A stretch of 64,000 nucleotides of DNA from an uncultured Gammaproteobacteria bacterium (GTDB lineage: Bacteria > Pseudomonadota > Gammaproteobacteria > Eutrophobiales > Eutrophobiaceae). Below the pieces are notes generated by a model that did no database searches, was not told the origin of the DNA, and worked only from the letters and a program-made list of their open reading frames with translations. The stretch is from assembly GCA_943788815.1 (NCBI GenBank), contig CALSRS010000002.1, positions 307,062 through 371,061 on the forward strand. Direction: 5' to 3'. Of the stretch, positions 1 through 10,593 are shown in pieces. Positions within the stretch are counted from its first letter, which is position 1, and each line of letters begins with the position of its first letter. The position numbers were made by a program, and so were the translations under genes.

Positions 1-1
1 C

Positions 2-748
2 GAAACTCGTGAGATCTACATTCCGCCAGGACCTCGTCTTGGAAAGCAGGTAGTTGAATTTGAAAATGTCACCAAGAGTTTTGGTGACAGATTATTAATT
101 GAAGATCTAAGTTTTAATTTACCACCTGGCGGGATTATCGGTGTTATCGGGCCAAATGGCGCCGGCAAGACCACCCTGTTCAGAATGATCGTCGATTCTG
201 AAAAACCGGATTCAGGCACCATCACTGTGGGATCAACCGTGGAAGTCGCTTACGTGGATCAATTTCGCGATGACCTTGATCCTAAAAAGAATGTCTGGGA
301 GGAAATCTCCGACGGCCAGGATCTGATCACTGTTGGAACTTATGAAGTCTCATCCCGTGCCTATTGCGGACGACTCAACTTCAAGGGCGGCGACCAACAA
401 AAGCTGGTAGGAGAACTCTCAGGAGGTGAACGTAATCGCCTACATCTTGCAAAACTCCTCAAGAGTGGTGGAAATCTTCTACTACTTGACGAGCCCACCA
501 ATGACCTTGATGTTGAAACCTTACGGGCATTAGAAGAAGCCCTGCTGGAATTTCCCGGCTGTGCTGTTGTGATATCCCATGACCGCTGGTTCCTGGACCG
601 TATTGCTACCCATATCCTCGCCTTTGAAGATGAAGCACAAGTCACCTGGTTTGAAGGAAACTTTGCCGATTATGAGGCTGACAGAAAGAAACGCCTGGGT
701 GTAGATGCGGATCAACCACATCGAATCAAGTATAAGAAGCTGCAATGA
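2..748 (+). CDS. ettA: ABC-F family ATPase, EttA-like (C-terminal part; 5' end outside window)
   Basis: Open from the window edge in the frame of the 185-748 ORF; Walker [10 protein letters not shown], signature [15 protein letters not shown], Walker [14 protein letters not shown]-terminal RIKYKKL typical of EttA. Confidence 0.9.
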   Translation, partial: ETREIYIPPGPRLGKQVVEFENVTKSFGDRLLIEDLSFNLPPGGIIGVIGPNGAGKTTLFRMIVDSEKPDSGTITVGSTVEVAYVDQFRDDLDPKKNVWEEISDGQDLITVGTYEVSSRAYCGRLNFKGGDQQKLVGELSGGERNRLHLAKLLKSGGNLLLLDEPTNDLDVETLRALEEALLEFPGCAVVISHDRWFLDRIATHILAFEDEAQVTWFEGNFADYEADRKKRLGVDADQPHRIKYKKLQ

Positions 749-1017
749 AGTTAGAGCAGTCATATTCCAACGATCACTCAGGTCTGTAACCCTTCTCCTC
801 ATGGATTGTCAGGAAGACAGGTATTCAATTCGGTCATTCAGTTAACTGCTATTTCGCGCGTTAACTCCATGGAGTCAGACACAGGGTATCTATCAGGAAA
901 CTTAAAGCCTGCTGGAATACGATCTATAAGTTTTTAAATTTCCATCTTCAAATCCTGTTTTTTCACCAGATGGTAATAAGTATTTTTCTTAATCTTGTTT
1001 AATCATAATTATTTTTT

Positions 1018-1084
1018 ATGACATGTGTCATGCCCTATAACTGAAAAGCATAAATAATAAGTACTGTCAGTCTACCGATAGACT
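1018..1084. promoter_or_regulatory. Upstream region of OmpW-like gene with two inverted repeats (ATGACA-TG-TGTCAT at 1018-1031; AGTCTA-ccga-TAGACT at 1069-1084)
   Basis: Read directly from sequence; location just upstream of the CDS at 1100. Confidence 0.35.
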
Positions 1085-1099
1085 TTAACAGGCAGTGTA

Positions 1100-1882
1100 A
1101 TGCAAAGGAGAACAGGCATGACAACTCATCGTTTTGCAGTATTAATCACATTTCTAATTTTTATTTTAACAACCAGCCCAGCAATCGTAATGGCCGATGA
1201 AGGTGATGTCATATTAAGATTCCGAGGTATCGGTATTGTACCTATGGATAGTAGCGAGCAGGTAGGAGTCGATGGTCTTGGGACAGTGCAAACCCTGATA
1301 GGAGGTGGTTCCTCACGGGTAAATGTAGATTCTGCAATAGTGCCGGAAGTCGATCTGACCTACATGATGACAGACAATATCGGGATTGAGGTCATCGCCG
1401 GTATTGCCAACCATGATGTAAAACTGCGTAATGACGGCCTGTCTACCCTGGTCACCACATTGACCGCAGACGCAACAGGGAATCAACTCGTAGATGGCTA
1501 CAAGATATTTGATTCATGGTTGCTCCCACCTACTGTGACGATACAGTATCATTTTATGCCTAATAATAAATGGCGTCCTTATGCGGGGGTAGGTATTAAC
1601 TATACGGCTACATTTGGTGACGATGCCACGGATCAGCTAGAGGCAGAAGTTGGAGGAACCGTAGATGTTCATACCACCGATGACTTCACCTGGGCAGCCC
1701 AGGTTGGCTTTGATTATGACATCAGTGATAGCTGGTTTTTTAATGTGGATGTGAAATATATCGACCTCAAGACAGAAGCCAGTCTGGATATCAATGGAGG
1801 TTTACTCGATGGTACGGTTTTAAGAGTTAAAACTGACATTAGTCCTATCATTATCGGCATCGGTTTTGGGACTACATTCTAG
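1100..1882 (+). CDS. OmpW family outer membrane protein
   Basis: Signal peptide, DVILRFRGIGIVP start of mature protein, YHFMPNNKWRPYAGVGINYT, terminal aromatic FGTTF. Confidence 0.8.
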   Translation: MQRRTGMTTHRFAVLITFLIFILTTSPAIVMADEGDVILRFRGIGIVPMDSSEQVGVDGLGTVQTLIGGGSSRVNVDSAIVPEVDLTYMMTDNIGIEVIAGIANHDVKLRNDGLSTLVTTLTADATGNQLVDGYKIFDSWLLPPTVTIQYHFMPNNKWRPYAGVGINYTATFGDDATDQLEAEVGGTVDVHTTDDFTWAAQVGFDYDISDSWFFNVDVKYIDLKTEASLDINGGLLDGTVLRVKTDISPIIIGIGFGTTF

Positions 1883-1885
1883 TTA

Positions 1886-1933
1886 GTAAAAAAACAAGCC
1901 GGAGTCTAATTAGTGTTTCGAATTGACTCCGGC
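1886..1933. terminator. Hairpin terminator between convergent OmpW-like and rhodanese genes
   Basis: gccggagtc...gactccggc (1898-1933), flanked on the left by an A-run that becomes a T-run on the minus strand. Confidence 0.6.
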
Positions 1934-2091
1934 ATCAGTCATCGCGAGAATGATATATAATCCCACGGAGGGGGGGACTGGTTGAATCGCGTCATACTCT
2001 CCTAATGGTGTTCTAGAATATAAGGGCTGATATAGTAATTAGAGCGCCAATCAATAGGGTAAACATCATCAAAAAAGTGTCTTTACCACGC

Positions 2092-2874
2092 TTATTTCTT
2101 ATGCATCTTGTGATGGATTGCCTTTTGCAGTGACTCATATGACCCAAGGTAGTAATTGACATTATGATATGGGGATTCACCCATGGCCTCGGCCAGCTCA
2201 CGCGCCTGTGCGCCGTCCTTACCAAAGATAACAATACGAGTGTTCATATCCTGCCCAGGCTTTGGCGCACTACCCAACACATTATCCTCAATCTGCTCTG
2301 CCGGAACGCTATGTGCTCCAGGGATACTGCCTTTGGCAAAATCGGCAGGTGAACGGGCGTCAAAATAGACAACGGTTCGATCCACATCATAAATTCTCAC
2401 AACCCCTTCTAGTTCCATGGCCGTGGGGCCCCCCATAGTCCGCCACATGGGGATTCCCAACTGGTAGCGGTAGACACTGGTAAATCCTTTTTCCACAAGC
2501 AACTTCGCAAGACCACGGCTTGCGCCACAGTTAGGGCCGTTGCAATAAAGCACCAGCTTTTTACTCTTGTCGCCCCCAAGTAATTTTTCCACCTCGGCTG
2601 TGTATTCTGGCGTTCCCACCTTCAAATCAATATGTGCCACATCAGGAATATGACCTGCTGCGTACTGTTCCATGCGTCTGGAATCCAGAATCACTGCACT
2701 ACCATCTTTCAGGAACTCGCGAACCTGTGCCGTGCTTACCTCGGGAGAAGGATCTGTCTCACCCATGGTGGCATCCAGGATATTTGGGGCCCCCTGGACT
2801 GGACCCAGCATGGTTAATGATAAAAATACGGTCATCACCATATATAAATTGGACTGACTGAGTAATCGCTTCAT
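2092..2874 (-). CDS. Exported rhodanese-like (double domain) protein
   Basis: Signal peptide; AVILDSRRMEQYAAGHIPDVAHIDL and active-site-like loop LYCNGPNCGASRGLA; second domain VVYFDARSPADFAKGSIPGAHSVP. Confidence 0.85.
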   Translation of the reverse strand: MKRLLSQSNLYMVMTVFLSLTMLGPVQGAPNILDATMGETDPSPEVSTAQVREFLKDGSAVILDSRRMEQYAAGHIPDVAHIDLKVGTPEYTAEVEKLLGGDKSKKLVLYCNGPNCGASRGLAKLLVEKGFTSVYRYQLGIPMWRTMGGPTAMELEGVVRIYDVDRTVVYFDARSPADFAKGSIPGAHSVPAEQIEDNVLGSAPKPGQDMNTRIVIFGKDGAQARELAEAMGESPYHNVNYYLGSYESLQKAIHHKMHKK

Positions 2875-3264
2875 ATTGTTTCTCTCCCCATAGGATATGC
2901 ATAGATGTCATCATAGCTTTAACAGGGGTCGATGCCAATATGGGCAAGTTCAACGAATTTTTTTTTAGAAATTCCAATTAACGCCATAAAACGTACTAAA
3001 GGGAATACATTAAATACCAGTAATGATAATGCTAAACACCTGTCCATAGTTAGCTTTCCTGAACGATAGTAAACATAAAATCAGCGGGGTATTTTGGTCA
3101 CCAGTGAAGCATTATTTACAACTCTTTCCATTATAGATAGGTAAATTTTCTTACAGCTGCTAACAAAACACACCTTAATAGACTTGCACATTTTGTTCAC
3201 TAGACCTCGGCAGTAGGGATTGGGATACTCCCGAGGTTTATAGAAAGATAATAAGGATAGGCTG

Positions 3265-5382
3265 GTGTTCAACACGTTAAAATTGATGAGACTGTTAATA
3301 TTCGCGGCATTACTCCCCACCTTTGCCATCTCACAAGAGGACCCTGCGGTTACGGGATCACGATCTGAAAACCAGTTAATCAATTATGATTCCAACTATT
3401 TCGACCGTTACCAACCACGTACTGCACTGGATATGGTCAATCAGGTGCCAGGATTTGTCGTTGATAACGGAGACAACACCCGTGGTTTTGGTGCAGCCGC
3501 TGGTAACGTCCTCATCAACGGCAGGCGCCCCAGTGCCAAACAAAATTCACCGTCTAATTTCCTGGCCCGGATTGACACTAGCCAGGTAAAACAGATCGAA
3601 CTCATCCGTAGCCAGTTACCTGGTATCGATATGCTAGGCCATTCAGCCCTGGTAAATATTGTCCTGGTGGAAAACAATCTGGCCGCCATTATTCGCTGGG
3701 AAGCTGCTGGTCGCCACAATAACCGTGGACCATTTAAGCCATCTATCGATATCTCTGTGACTGACCGTTGGCGTGACATTGACTATACCGCAGGTTTCTA
3801 TAGTGAGCGCGAGGCGAACGGCGAAGATGGCTATAGAGAATTTTTCGATACAAATGACACACTTTTCCAAACCAGCAATGTCAGACAAAAATCTACCGGT
3901 GTCGAGTTCAGGGGAACCTTTAGTGCCTCGACCTGGATTGGAGAGACACTGGTCAATGCCAATACCCGGATGACCTCAGACAATCGCCATCCACGGCAAA
4001 ATGCCAATATTATACCGATTGACGACCCCACCACGGTACGTCAGGAATTTATTAATAGCGATTATGTAATCAAGGGCCTGGAGCTAGGATTCGATGCCGT
4101 ACGCAATATTAATGATGACCTGCTGGGCAAGGCCATAGTGCTATTTTTCAATCGCCAGGTTCCCCAGACTTCCACACGACAGTTGGTTGATGCCCTGGGA
4201 AATCAAACCCTGTTACGTACTGCAGAATCCGATAATGATTCTATCGAAGGTATCGCCCGGCTGGAATTTAACTGGACTGGCCTTGAGGATCATGCTGTAC
4301 AGCTGAATCTGGAAGGTGCCTATAATGAGGTGGACGGCTCACTTTTACAGACCGATGATAGAGGTACAGGCTCCATTGTGGTTGACGTCCCAGGTGCAAA
4401 TGACAAGGTAGATGAAGTCCGTTGGGACATATTGTTACGTGACAATTGGGCGCTGGGCAATATAGATCTGGACTACGGTCTGGGTGTCGAATTTTCCACC
4501 ATCTCACAAACCGGTGACAGTGAACAAAAACGTTCCTTTCATTTCCTCAAACCCAGAGGAATTGTTACCTGGTCAGTAAGTGATGATCAGCAAATCCGGA
4601 TGCGGATAGAACGAGAAGTTGCCCAGCTTGATTTTGATGACTTCATCAGCACCACCGTGTTTGATGACAACGATGTGTTACTGGGAAACCCCAACCTACG
4701 TCCTGACGCTACCTGGGTACTTGAAATGGATTACGAACGTCGTTTCGGTCGTACCGGTGCATTTAAGGTAATCGCATTTCATCACTGGATAGACGATGTA
4801 TTGGATCTTCTGCCACTGACTGACACCAACGCCGTGCCCGGCAATATAGACAATGGCCGCCGCTGGGGTGTGGAGATGGAAAATACCATCCCTCTGGAGT
4901 GGGTTGGATTCATCGGTGCAAAATTGAACCTGACACTGCGCTGGCAGAACTCCACGGTGATCGACCCGGTCACCAGTATTACCCGGGTCCTTTCCGCGCA
5001 GGGAGGAAACCCTGCCTATCGGACCCTGGCAAACGGCAATCGTAATAACCGTTACCTTCTCCGCGCTGACTTTCGCCAGGATCTGGTTGATGAACGTATC
5101 GCATGGGGTTTCACCATCGCCGAACGTGATGACCGACCGCTCTTTAAAGTGGATGAATTAGACATCTACGGCGAAGGTATTGCTATGGATGCCTTTATCG
5201 AGACCACCCGTTGGTTTGGAGTCAAGATACGTCTGCAGGGAGAGAACATGCTGGACTTCACTGAATGGCGCAATCGTACCGTCTATGAAGGACGTCGCAC
5301 CCTCTCAACAATAGATTTCCGCGAGAACCGTGAATTTTTAAATGGCCGAAAACTTACCCTGTCGATTAGCGGAAGTTTTTAA
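3265..5382 (+). CDS. TonB-dependent receptor/plug-domain outer membrane protein
   Basis: Signal peptide; plug motif ALDMVNQVPGFVVDNGDNTRGFGAAAGNVLINGRRPS; beta-barrel-rich C-terminus ending in F. Confidence 0.75.
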   Translation: MFNTLKLMRLLIFAALLPTFAISQEDPAVTGSRSENQLINYDSNYFDRYQPRTALDMVNQVPGFVVDNGDNTRGFGAAAGNVLINGRRPSAKQNSPSNFLARIDTSQVKQIELIRSQLPGIDMLGHSALVNIVLVENNLAAIIRWEAAGRHNNRGPFKPSIDISVTDRWRDIDYTAGFYSEREANGEDGYREFFDTNDTLFQTSNVRQKSTGVEFRGTFSASTWIGETLVNANTRMTSDNRHPRQNANIIPIDDPTTVRQEFINSDYVIKGLELGFDAVRNINDDLLGKAIVLFFNRQVPQTSTRQLVDALGNQTLLRTAESDNDSIEGIARLEFNWTGLEDHAVQLNLEGAYNEVDGSLLQTDDRGTGSIVVDVPGANDKVDEVRWDILLRDNWALGNIDLDYGLGVEFSTISQTGDSEQKRSFHFLKPRGIVTWSVSDDQQIRMRIEREVAQLDFDDFISTTVFDDNDVLLGNPNLRPDATWVLEMDYERRFGRTGAFKVIAFHHWIDDVLDLLPLTDTNAVPGNIDNGRRWGVEMENTIPLEWVGFIGAKLNLTLRWQNSTVIDPVTSITRVLSAQGGNPAYRTLANGNRNNRYLLRADFRQDLVDERIAWGFTIAERDDRPLFKVDELDIYGEGIAMDAFIETTRWFGVKIRLQGENMLDFTEWRNRTVYEGRRTLSTIDFRENREFLNGRKLTLSISGSF

Positions 5383-5465
5383 TCATGTCTAATTCCAACA
5401 AGAATTTAGATATATAAATTACAAAGAACGAGATTTTTCCCTAAGCTTGATTTTAGAGAGCCCTA

Positions 5466-5918
5466 TTAATTATTCGGATCGGCCACTAAGCTCAATTCAC
5501 CACGGCGTTTGTCTAAAAAATTTGTCCAGCCGGCTGTTATCAAAAGCATGTCGTTCGATATCTCCCCTCGATACATACCTGCTGATGGGGCACTTCGTTG
5601 TTCATACTCCCACATTTCCATGTACAGATTTTCCGGATCAATCACTGCACGTATGTTGACACGACTGATTTCACCGTACTCATCGTAGATACCAGTGCCG
5701 GTTGCCTCGACCTGCCCTGTTGGAAGTTCACGTACCCTGGAAAAATTAAAAGTAACCTGGTAGACCCTGACACTACGTCGCCATTGAAATTGACCTGAAT
5801 AAGATCCGGGTAATCGTTTAACTAATGTCGCTGCATCAGCCCCATGAACTGCAGGAACAAAAGTCAGGGGGATTATTTGTATAAGAAAAAATAAGTATAC
5901 AAGCGATGTCCGACCCAT
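5466..5918 (-). CDS. Hypothetical exported protein
   Basis: 150 aa ORF with signal peptide, clean intergenic context. Confidence 0.6.
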   Translation of the reverse strand: MGRTSLVYLFFLIQIIPLTFVPAVHGADAATLVKRLPGSYSGQFQWRRSVRVYQVTFNFSRVRELPTGQVEATGTGIYDEYGEISRVNIRAVIDPENLYMEMWEYEQRSAPSAGMYRGEISNDMLLITAGWTNFLDKRRGELSLVADPNN

Positions 5919-6047
5919 AGCCTTAGTGCCCCTTTATTTTTTTATCTTGATGATTGAATAAAGATAGCATATTTGCCAGGTGACTCCAGATCTTAATGGG
6001 CTGGAGTCAGAATTGAATCACTTTGATGTGACTCCGAGCCTTTATAT

Positions 6048-8051
6048 TTATGGCCCTTCAGGCAACGGTCCAAATCCAGGAGGCGGAATACGGTGCCGGG
6101 TTGCCGCTTCATATGCCGAGGCTATCCGCAACAATGTCGGCTCTGCAAACGGTCTACCGACAATATCCATTCCTATAGGCATGATTGCCTCGACCGGACC
6201 GACTAGTCTTGTACCATCAGTAACATCAGGATCACGGACACGGTCGTACACTTCTGTAGTAAAACCCGCAGGCACTGTAACAATCGGAAATCCTTCTCGC
6301 CCAAATAAATTCCATGATGACCCGCCGTTACGTCCGTTAATGTTTGGTTCGTATGGAGCACCCAGCACAGGTGGCTGTATATTCCCCGTGGGATATACCA
6401 ATGCGTCCAGCTCAAGTTCCTGCATACACTGCATGACTACCTGCTGGAAGGCAAAGCGGTTCTGCATGCGCGCTTTGGTATCAATCGTGCGCTCTGAATT
6501 CAGTTTTTCCAGTGCCTCCTTACGATTTGCACTGGGGGCAAAATCCGGCTGGTCAAAAAACCTGGCTTTATTAATCAAATCATCTACAGTTCGAATCTCA
6601 CTATCACCACGTTCCCGCAGATAGCGATTCAGGTAATAACGTCCCACACCTTCTGCACGCATACCACCGATATCGCGCAAGGTGAATAAAGGCACCCCCG
6701 GATTCGGGTCGTATGTCATGTCTATCAACATAGTAATATGGTCACCATCCTCGGGAAAATGTTCGGGAAATGATTCTATATATGCCGATGCATTATGGTA
6801 TGGCGTATATTGGTTGAGACATGATTGCATGAGTGCGCCGCCTTTCCCTGGATCGATGATTGTGGCGCCAAGGGCATCAAGATTTACTATGGCAGTTTCA
6901 ATTAGTTCGAGGGCAGGACCGTCTGCTTCCGTGAACAAGGAACGATCCATGAACTCTCTGACAACGCCAATACGCATACCATCAAGTCGTGTTTCACCTG
7001 TGTAGCTCTGATAGGATTGCTCAGGCATTCGGTCTACGCTGAAGGCTGTGTATTCATCCCCGGGGTCATAACCTGCAATTGTATCGAGGATACGTGCAGC
7101 ATCTTCTACGGTGCGACAAATCGGCCCGGTGCGGGTGTGTATACCGGCACCCATCATACCATCGCGGCTCACCAGTTCCTGTGTTGGTGCTATACCCACC
7201 GAGCTATTGTGTCGTGCAGGAGTGCGAATCGAAGCACCTGTCTCTTCCGCAATGGCACAAGTCACAAGATTAGCGCCAACCGCTGCTCCGGATCCGCCAC
7301 TAGAACCGCCCGGATACCTTGTCGTATCATACGGATTACATGATGTCCCACCATATGAACTACGCGCCATTGGCGAGGCATACTCGCCCAGATTCGCCTT
7401 GGCGATAATAATTGCCCCAGCTTCGCGTAGACGTTTGATGAAGTTTGCATCATCAGGCGGACGATCATTGGCATAAAAAGCATCAGCCCCCGCTGTAGTG
7501 CGCATATCGAAAGTATCGTACTGGTCCTTGATGGCAATTACGACGCCATGCAATGGACCGATGAGTTCACCAGTTTCCTGAAAGTGTATATCCAGCCCTG
7601 CCGCCACCTCCAGGGCGTCCGGCATGGCAGGATCATTGTCTTCAGTATCGGTCATGCTGCGGGCCTTACGTTCATCAAAACCAAACGCATTACGATTATC
7701 TGGTCGTAGATTGAGGGTTATAAGTGCATTGATCTGTCCTGCATTGGCAATAGGTGTGACATGACCGAGTATACCATTGGGCTGTGCGACACAGGTCCCG
7801 TTGTAGGCCTTGATGCGTGCCAGGTACTGGCGGACTAATGATACCGCTGTGATTTCTCCTGACTTGATTGACTCATGTATCTGGCTGATCGTTGCTTCTT
7901 CGAGTTGGAATTGGCTTATAGACTCAGCCGGACCTGACTGTTTTTCCTGCGCCGGTGTGAACTGATCGCTACAGGCAAACTGGGCCAACATGACCAGAAA
8001 TAAAACCCAGCGATGCAACATGAGGCTAAAATTACTATTGTGCCGAAACAT
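6048..8051 (-). CDS. Amidase signature family protein, exported/lipoprotein
   Basis: Lipobox-like FACS; amidase signature YPGGSSGGSGAAVGANLVTCAIAEETGASIRTPA with catalytic Lys AIKDQYDT. Confidence 0.9.
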   Translation of the reverse strand: MFRHNSNFSLMLHRWVLFLVMLAQFACSDQFTPAQEKQSGPAESISQFQLEEATISQIHESIKSGEITAVSLVRQYLARIKAYNGTCVAQPNGILGHVTPIANAGQINALITLNLRPDNRNAFGFDERKARSMTDTEDNDPAMPDALEVAAGLDIHFQETGELIGPLHGVVIAIKDQYDTFDMRTTAGADAFYANDRPPDDANFIKRLREAGAIIIAKANLGEYASPMARSSYGGTSCNPYDTTRYPGGSSGGSGAAVGANLVTCAIAEETGASIRTPARHNSSVGIAPTQELVSRDGMMGAGIHTRTGPICRTVEDAARILDTIAGYDPGDEYTAFSVDRMPEQSYQSYTGETRLDGMRIGVVREFMDRSLFTEADGPALELIETAIVNLDALGATIIDPGKGGALMQSCLNQYTPYHNASAYIESFPEHFPEDGDHITMLIDMTYDPNPGVPLFTLRDIGGMRAEGVGRYYLNRYLRERGDSEIRTVDDLINKARFFDQPDFAPSANRKEALEKLNSERTIDTKARMQNRFAFQQVVMQCMQELELDALVYPTGNIQPPVLGAPYEPNINGRNGGSSWNLFGREGFPIVTVPAGFTTEVYDRVRDPDVTDGTRLVGPVEAIMPIGMDIVGRPFAEPTLLRIASAYEAATRHRIPPPGFGPLPEGP

Positions 8052-8130
8052 ATTTGTACCTTTAGTATTAATTATACTGACATGAGTATAATCATATATA
8101 AGGGATTTGAGTCAAAAGTAAATATTTCAA

Positions 8131-8139
8131 AAGTGTCTC
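8131..8139 (+). repeat. Intergenic motif AAGTGTCTC, copy 1
   Basis: aatatttcaaAAGTGTCTCtgatcatttttttt. Confidence 0.4.
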
Positions 8140-8241
8140 TGATCATTTTTTTTAAAATTAATCAATCCGAATCCTATTATGTTAGCCCTATTGATTTATT
8201 AAATCAGTAGCAATATGGTATGCGGTTTGGGGGAGGTAATC

Positions 8242-8988
8242 ATGCAAGTCAGGTTATTTCTTTATATATTACTAATTTCACCAACATTCGCTGGTGCTGC
8301 CGGCTTTACTAACGCCTGGGACATCAGTGAACTTGCTAAAAGTGATTCAGACCAAATAGAATTGCGTAATTCACGACGCACAATCATTAAACGCGTAAGT
8401 GCAAACCAGATGCGTTTCATCTATGCCGTTAAATCCAGTATTGAAAACGTCGCAGAAGTTGATACCGCCCTCATCCTGGTAGATGGCGACCAACCCAATG
8501 CCTTCGCCGGTAGCATGAAAGGTGAAAACATAGTCGGTATCAATTTTGCCATGCTGGATATAATTGGCATGGACATGCACATGATGGCAGCCATCCTGGG
8601 CCATGAAATGGCGCATTTAAAATTACAACATGGTAATGACAAGGAAAAGCGCACCTATGGTGGGGCTTTGGCAAAAATCCTTGGCATGGTAGCACTGGGG
8701 GGACTGGGGATGGGAGCGTTTGGTGCATCAGCTATTTCTGATCTTGGTGTATCCATGGTCGATACCAAATACAGCCGGGACAACGAACGGGAATCAGATT
8801 ACCTCGGTGCGATCTGGGCCGTTGAAGCAGGGTTTGAACCAGAGGGAGCAGTGCGGGTGCATGAAGAAATGTACCGTTTGTCAAAAGGGGGCTCTATGCC
8901 TTTTTTAAGCTCGCATCCATCGGGCCCGGAACGAATTGCAAATTTAAAGGCACTGAGTAATAGACTAAGCAAAAAGAGTTCAGAGTAA
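8242..8988 (+). CDS. M48 family metalloprotease
   Basis: HEMAHLKLQH (HExxH); ESDYLGAIWAVEAGFEPEGA. Start set to ATG 8242 because a strong SD (gggggaggt) lies within the annotated ORF start at 8215. Confidence 0.88.
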   Translation: MQVRLFLYILLISPTFAGAAGFTNAWDISELAKSDSDQIELRNSRRTIIKRVSANQMRFIYAVKSSIENVAEVDTALILVDGDQPNAFAGSMKGENIVGINFAMLDIIGMDMHMMAAILGHEMAHLKLQHGNDKEKRTYGGALAKILGMVALGGLGMGAFGASAISDLGVSMVDTKYSRDNERESDYLGAIWAVEAGFEPEGAVRVHEEMYRLSKGGSMPFLSSHPSGPERIANLKALSNRLSKKSSE

Positions 8989-9004
8989 AAATAGAATCTT
9001 TCAC

Positions 9005-9013
9005 AAGTGTCTC
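9005..9013 (+). repeat. Intergenic motif AAGTGTCTC, copy 2
   Basis: tctttcacAAGTGTCTCcaagcc. Confidence 0.4.
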
Positions 9014-9249
9014 CAAGCCAATAATTGCAATTTGTGTCATTGAGTTTTAACTCTGCACTTAAAAGTAAAAGAGAATCACAATCATTCATCTTCAAGGTTT
9101 CGATATATTTTTATATTTGTGCGGCATGAGGGTGGACACGAGGTAGTTGGCTTCTTCATAATTAATAGGCTTATACATCCAATAATATTCCCGTTTTACA
9201 ATTAATCGGGAGACCATAAAAATGCCAAACAAGACTATACATTTTATAC

Positions 9250-10287
9250 ATGCAACACATTAAGGGGCAAATTACCTTGGGCAATTCAAACAATAGTAAC
9301 AACAATAAAACTTCATCAAATCTTCATAACAGCGCAAAATCCAAATCGAATGGCTCTGCGAAAGTTTCTGCTGTTAAAGCAAGTACATCTAAAAAGTCAA
9401 AAAGACTACGTGGGCCGCACAAAAGCCATGCCTTACTGTTGCACGAGAAGATAGAGAAAACATCAAATAAGGCGTTGCCGGAGAACTATCCATACAAATC
9501 ACGGATGCGCCGTGACCAGTATGAAATCCGTAAACAGGAACTGCAGATTGAACTTCTCAAGGTTCAGAACTGGGTCAAGGAAACGGGCGAAAAAATTCTG
9601 TGTATCTTCGAGGGACGTGACGCAGCTGGCAAGGGTGGCACCATCAAGCGATTTACCGAACACTTAAATCCACGCGGTGCTCGGGTTGTTGCCCTCGACA
9701 AGCCGACTGAAATGGAGCGCGGACAGTGGTATTTCCAACGCTACGTGGAACAATTACCTACCCAGGGTGAGCTCGTGTTCTTTGATCGTTCCTGGTACAA
9801 CCGAGCAGGTGTCGAACGGGTCATGGGATTTTGCTCGCCATCAGAGTACATGGAATTCATGCGACAAGTACCCGAATTTGAGCGTATGCTTGTACGTAGT
9901 GGTATCCGCTTGTTCAAGTTCTGGTTTTCAGTCAGTCGAGATGAGCAGCTTAGGCGGTTTCATTCACGTCAGAACGACCCTCTCAAGCACTGGAAACTAA
10001 GTCCTGTTGATCTTCGTTCACTCAATCTCTGGGAGGAATATTCAGAAGCCAAGGAGAATATGTTTTTCTACACTCATACGGCAGATGCACCGTGGACAGT
10101 AGTTCGATCCGATGACAAAAAACGCGCACGGATTAACTGTATGCGGTTTTTCTTGTCTAACATACCCTATCCCGGTAAAGACAGCGAGGTTAACACCGAA
10201 CACGATCCAAAACTCGTTGGTTTAGCAGATAATTTCTATGAACAGCTCAAGGATTTTGATCCAGAGAGACAACAACCTTCAATATAG
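9250..10287 (+). CDS. ppk2: Polyphosphate kinase 2 family protein with Asn/Ser/Lys-rich N-terminal extension
   Basis: IFEGRDAAGKGGTIKRFTEHLNPRGARVVAL, FFDRSWYNRAGVERVMGF. Confidence 0.92.
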   Translation: MQHIKGQITLGNSNNSNNNKTSSNLHNSAKSKSNGSAKVSAVKASTSKKSKRLRGPHKSHALLLHEKIEKTSNKALPENYPYKSRMRRDQYEIRKQELQIELLKVQNWVKETGEKILCIFEGRDAAGKGGTIKRFTEHLNPRGARVVALDKPTEMERGQWYFQRYVEQLPTQGELVFFDRSWYNRAGVERVMGFCSPSEYMEFMRQVPEFERMLVRSGIRLFKFWFSVSRDEQLRRFHSRQNDPLKHWKLSPVDLRSLNLWEEYSEAKENMFFYTHTADAPWTVVRSDDKKRARINCMRFFLSNIPYPGKDSEVNTEHDPKLVGLADNFYEQLKDFDPERQQPSI

Positions 10288-10321
10288 CATTAAGGATTTG
10301 TGACAAAAGAAAATCATTCTC

Positions 10322-10330
10322 AAGTGTCTC
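10322..10330 (+). repeat. Intergenic motif AAGTGTCTC, copy 3
   Basis: atcattctcAAGTGTCTCgaatattttttatttttaaaataatcc. Confidence 0.4.
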
Positions 10331-10593
10331 GAATATTTTTTATTTTTAAAATAATCCTCAATAATGGAACATGATCTTTCCGTGGCGAGTGAAGTCTGAC
10401 GGTAGTGTGCATGTTGATTTATGGATCTGATTAAACTGGTGTTGCTAACAAAATATATTATTCTCGTTTTGTTTAATTTCAATATTGCAATACAAGTCAT
10501 GAACCCGAACTAATTGATTGTCTTTTGACTGCTGACCCATTTATTATTGTCACCGGGAGATAAAAATGAGCAGATTTAAAGAGGGGGAACATA

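Noticed and set aside
1960-1980. G-run gagggggggact as quadruplex or phase-variable site
   Set aside because: Single G-tract in a convergent intergenic region, no gene start nearby.
5980-6624. 214-aa plus-strand ORF
   Set aside because: Lies entirely antisense to the well-supported amidase CDS; no coding motif; shadow ORF.
8799-9095. 98-aa minus-strand ORF spanning M48 3' end
   Set aside because: Mostly antisense to M48 CDS; no SD or motif.
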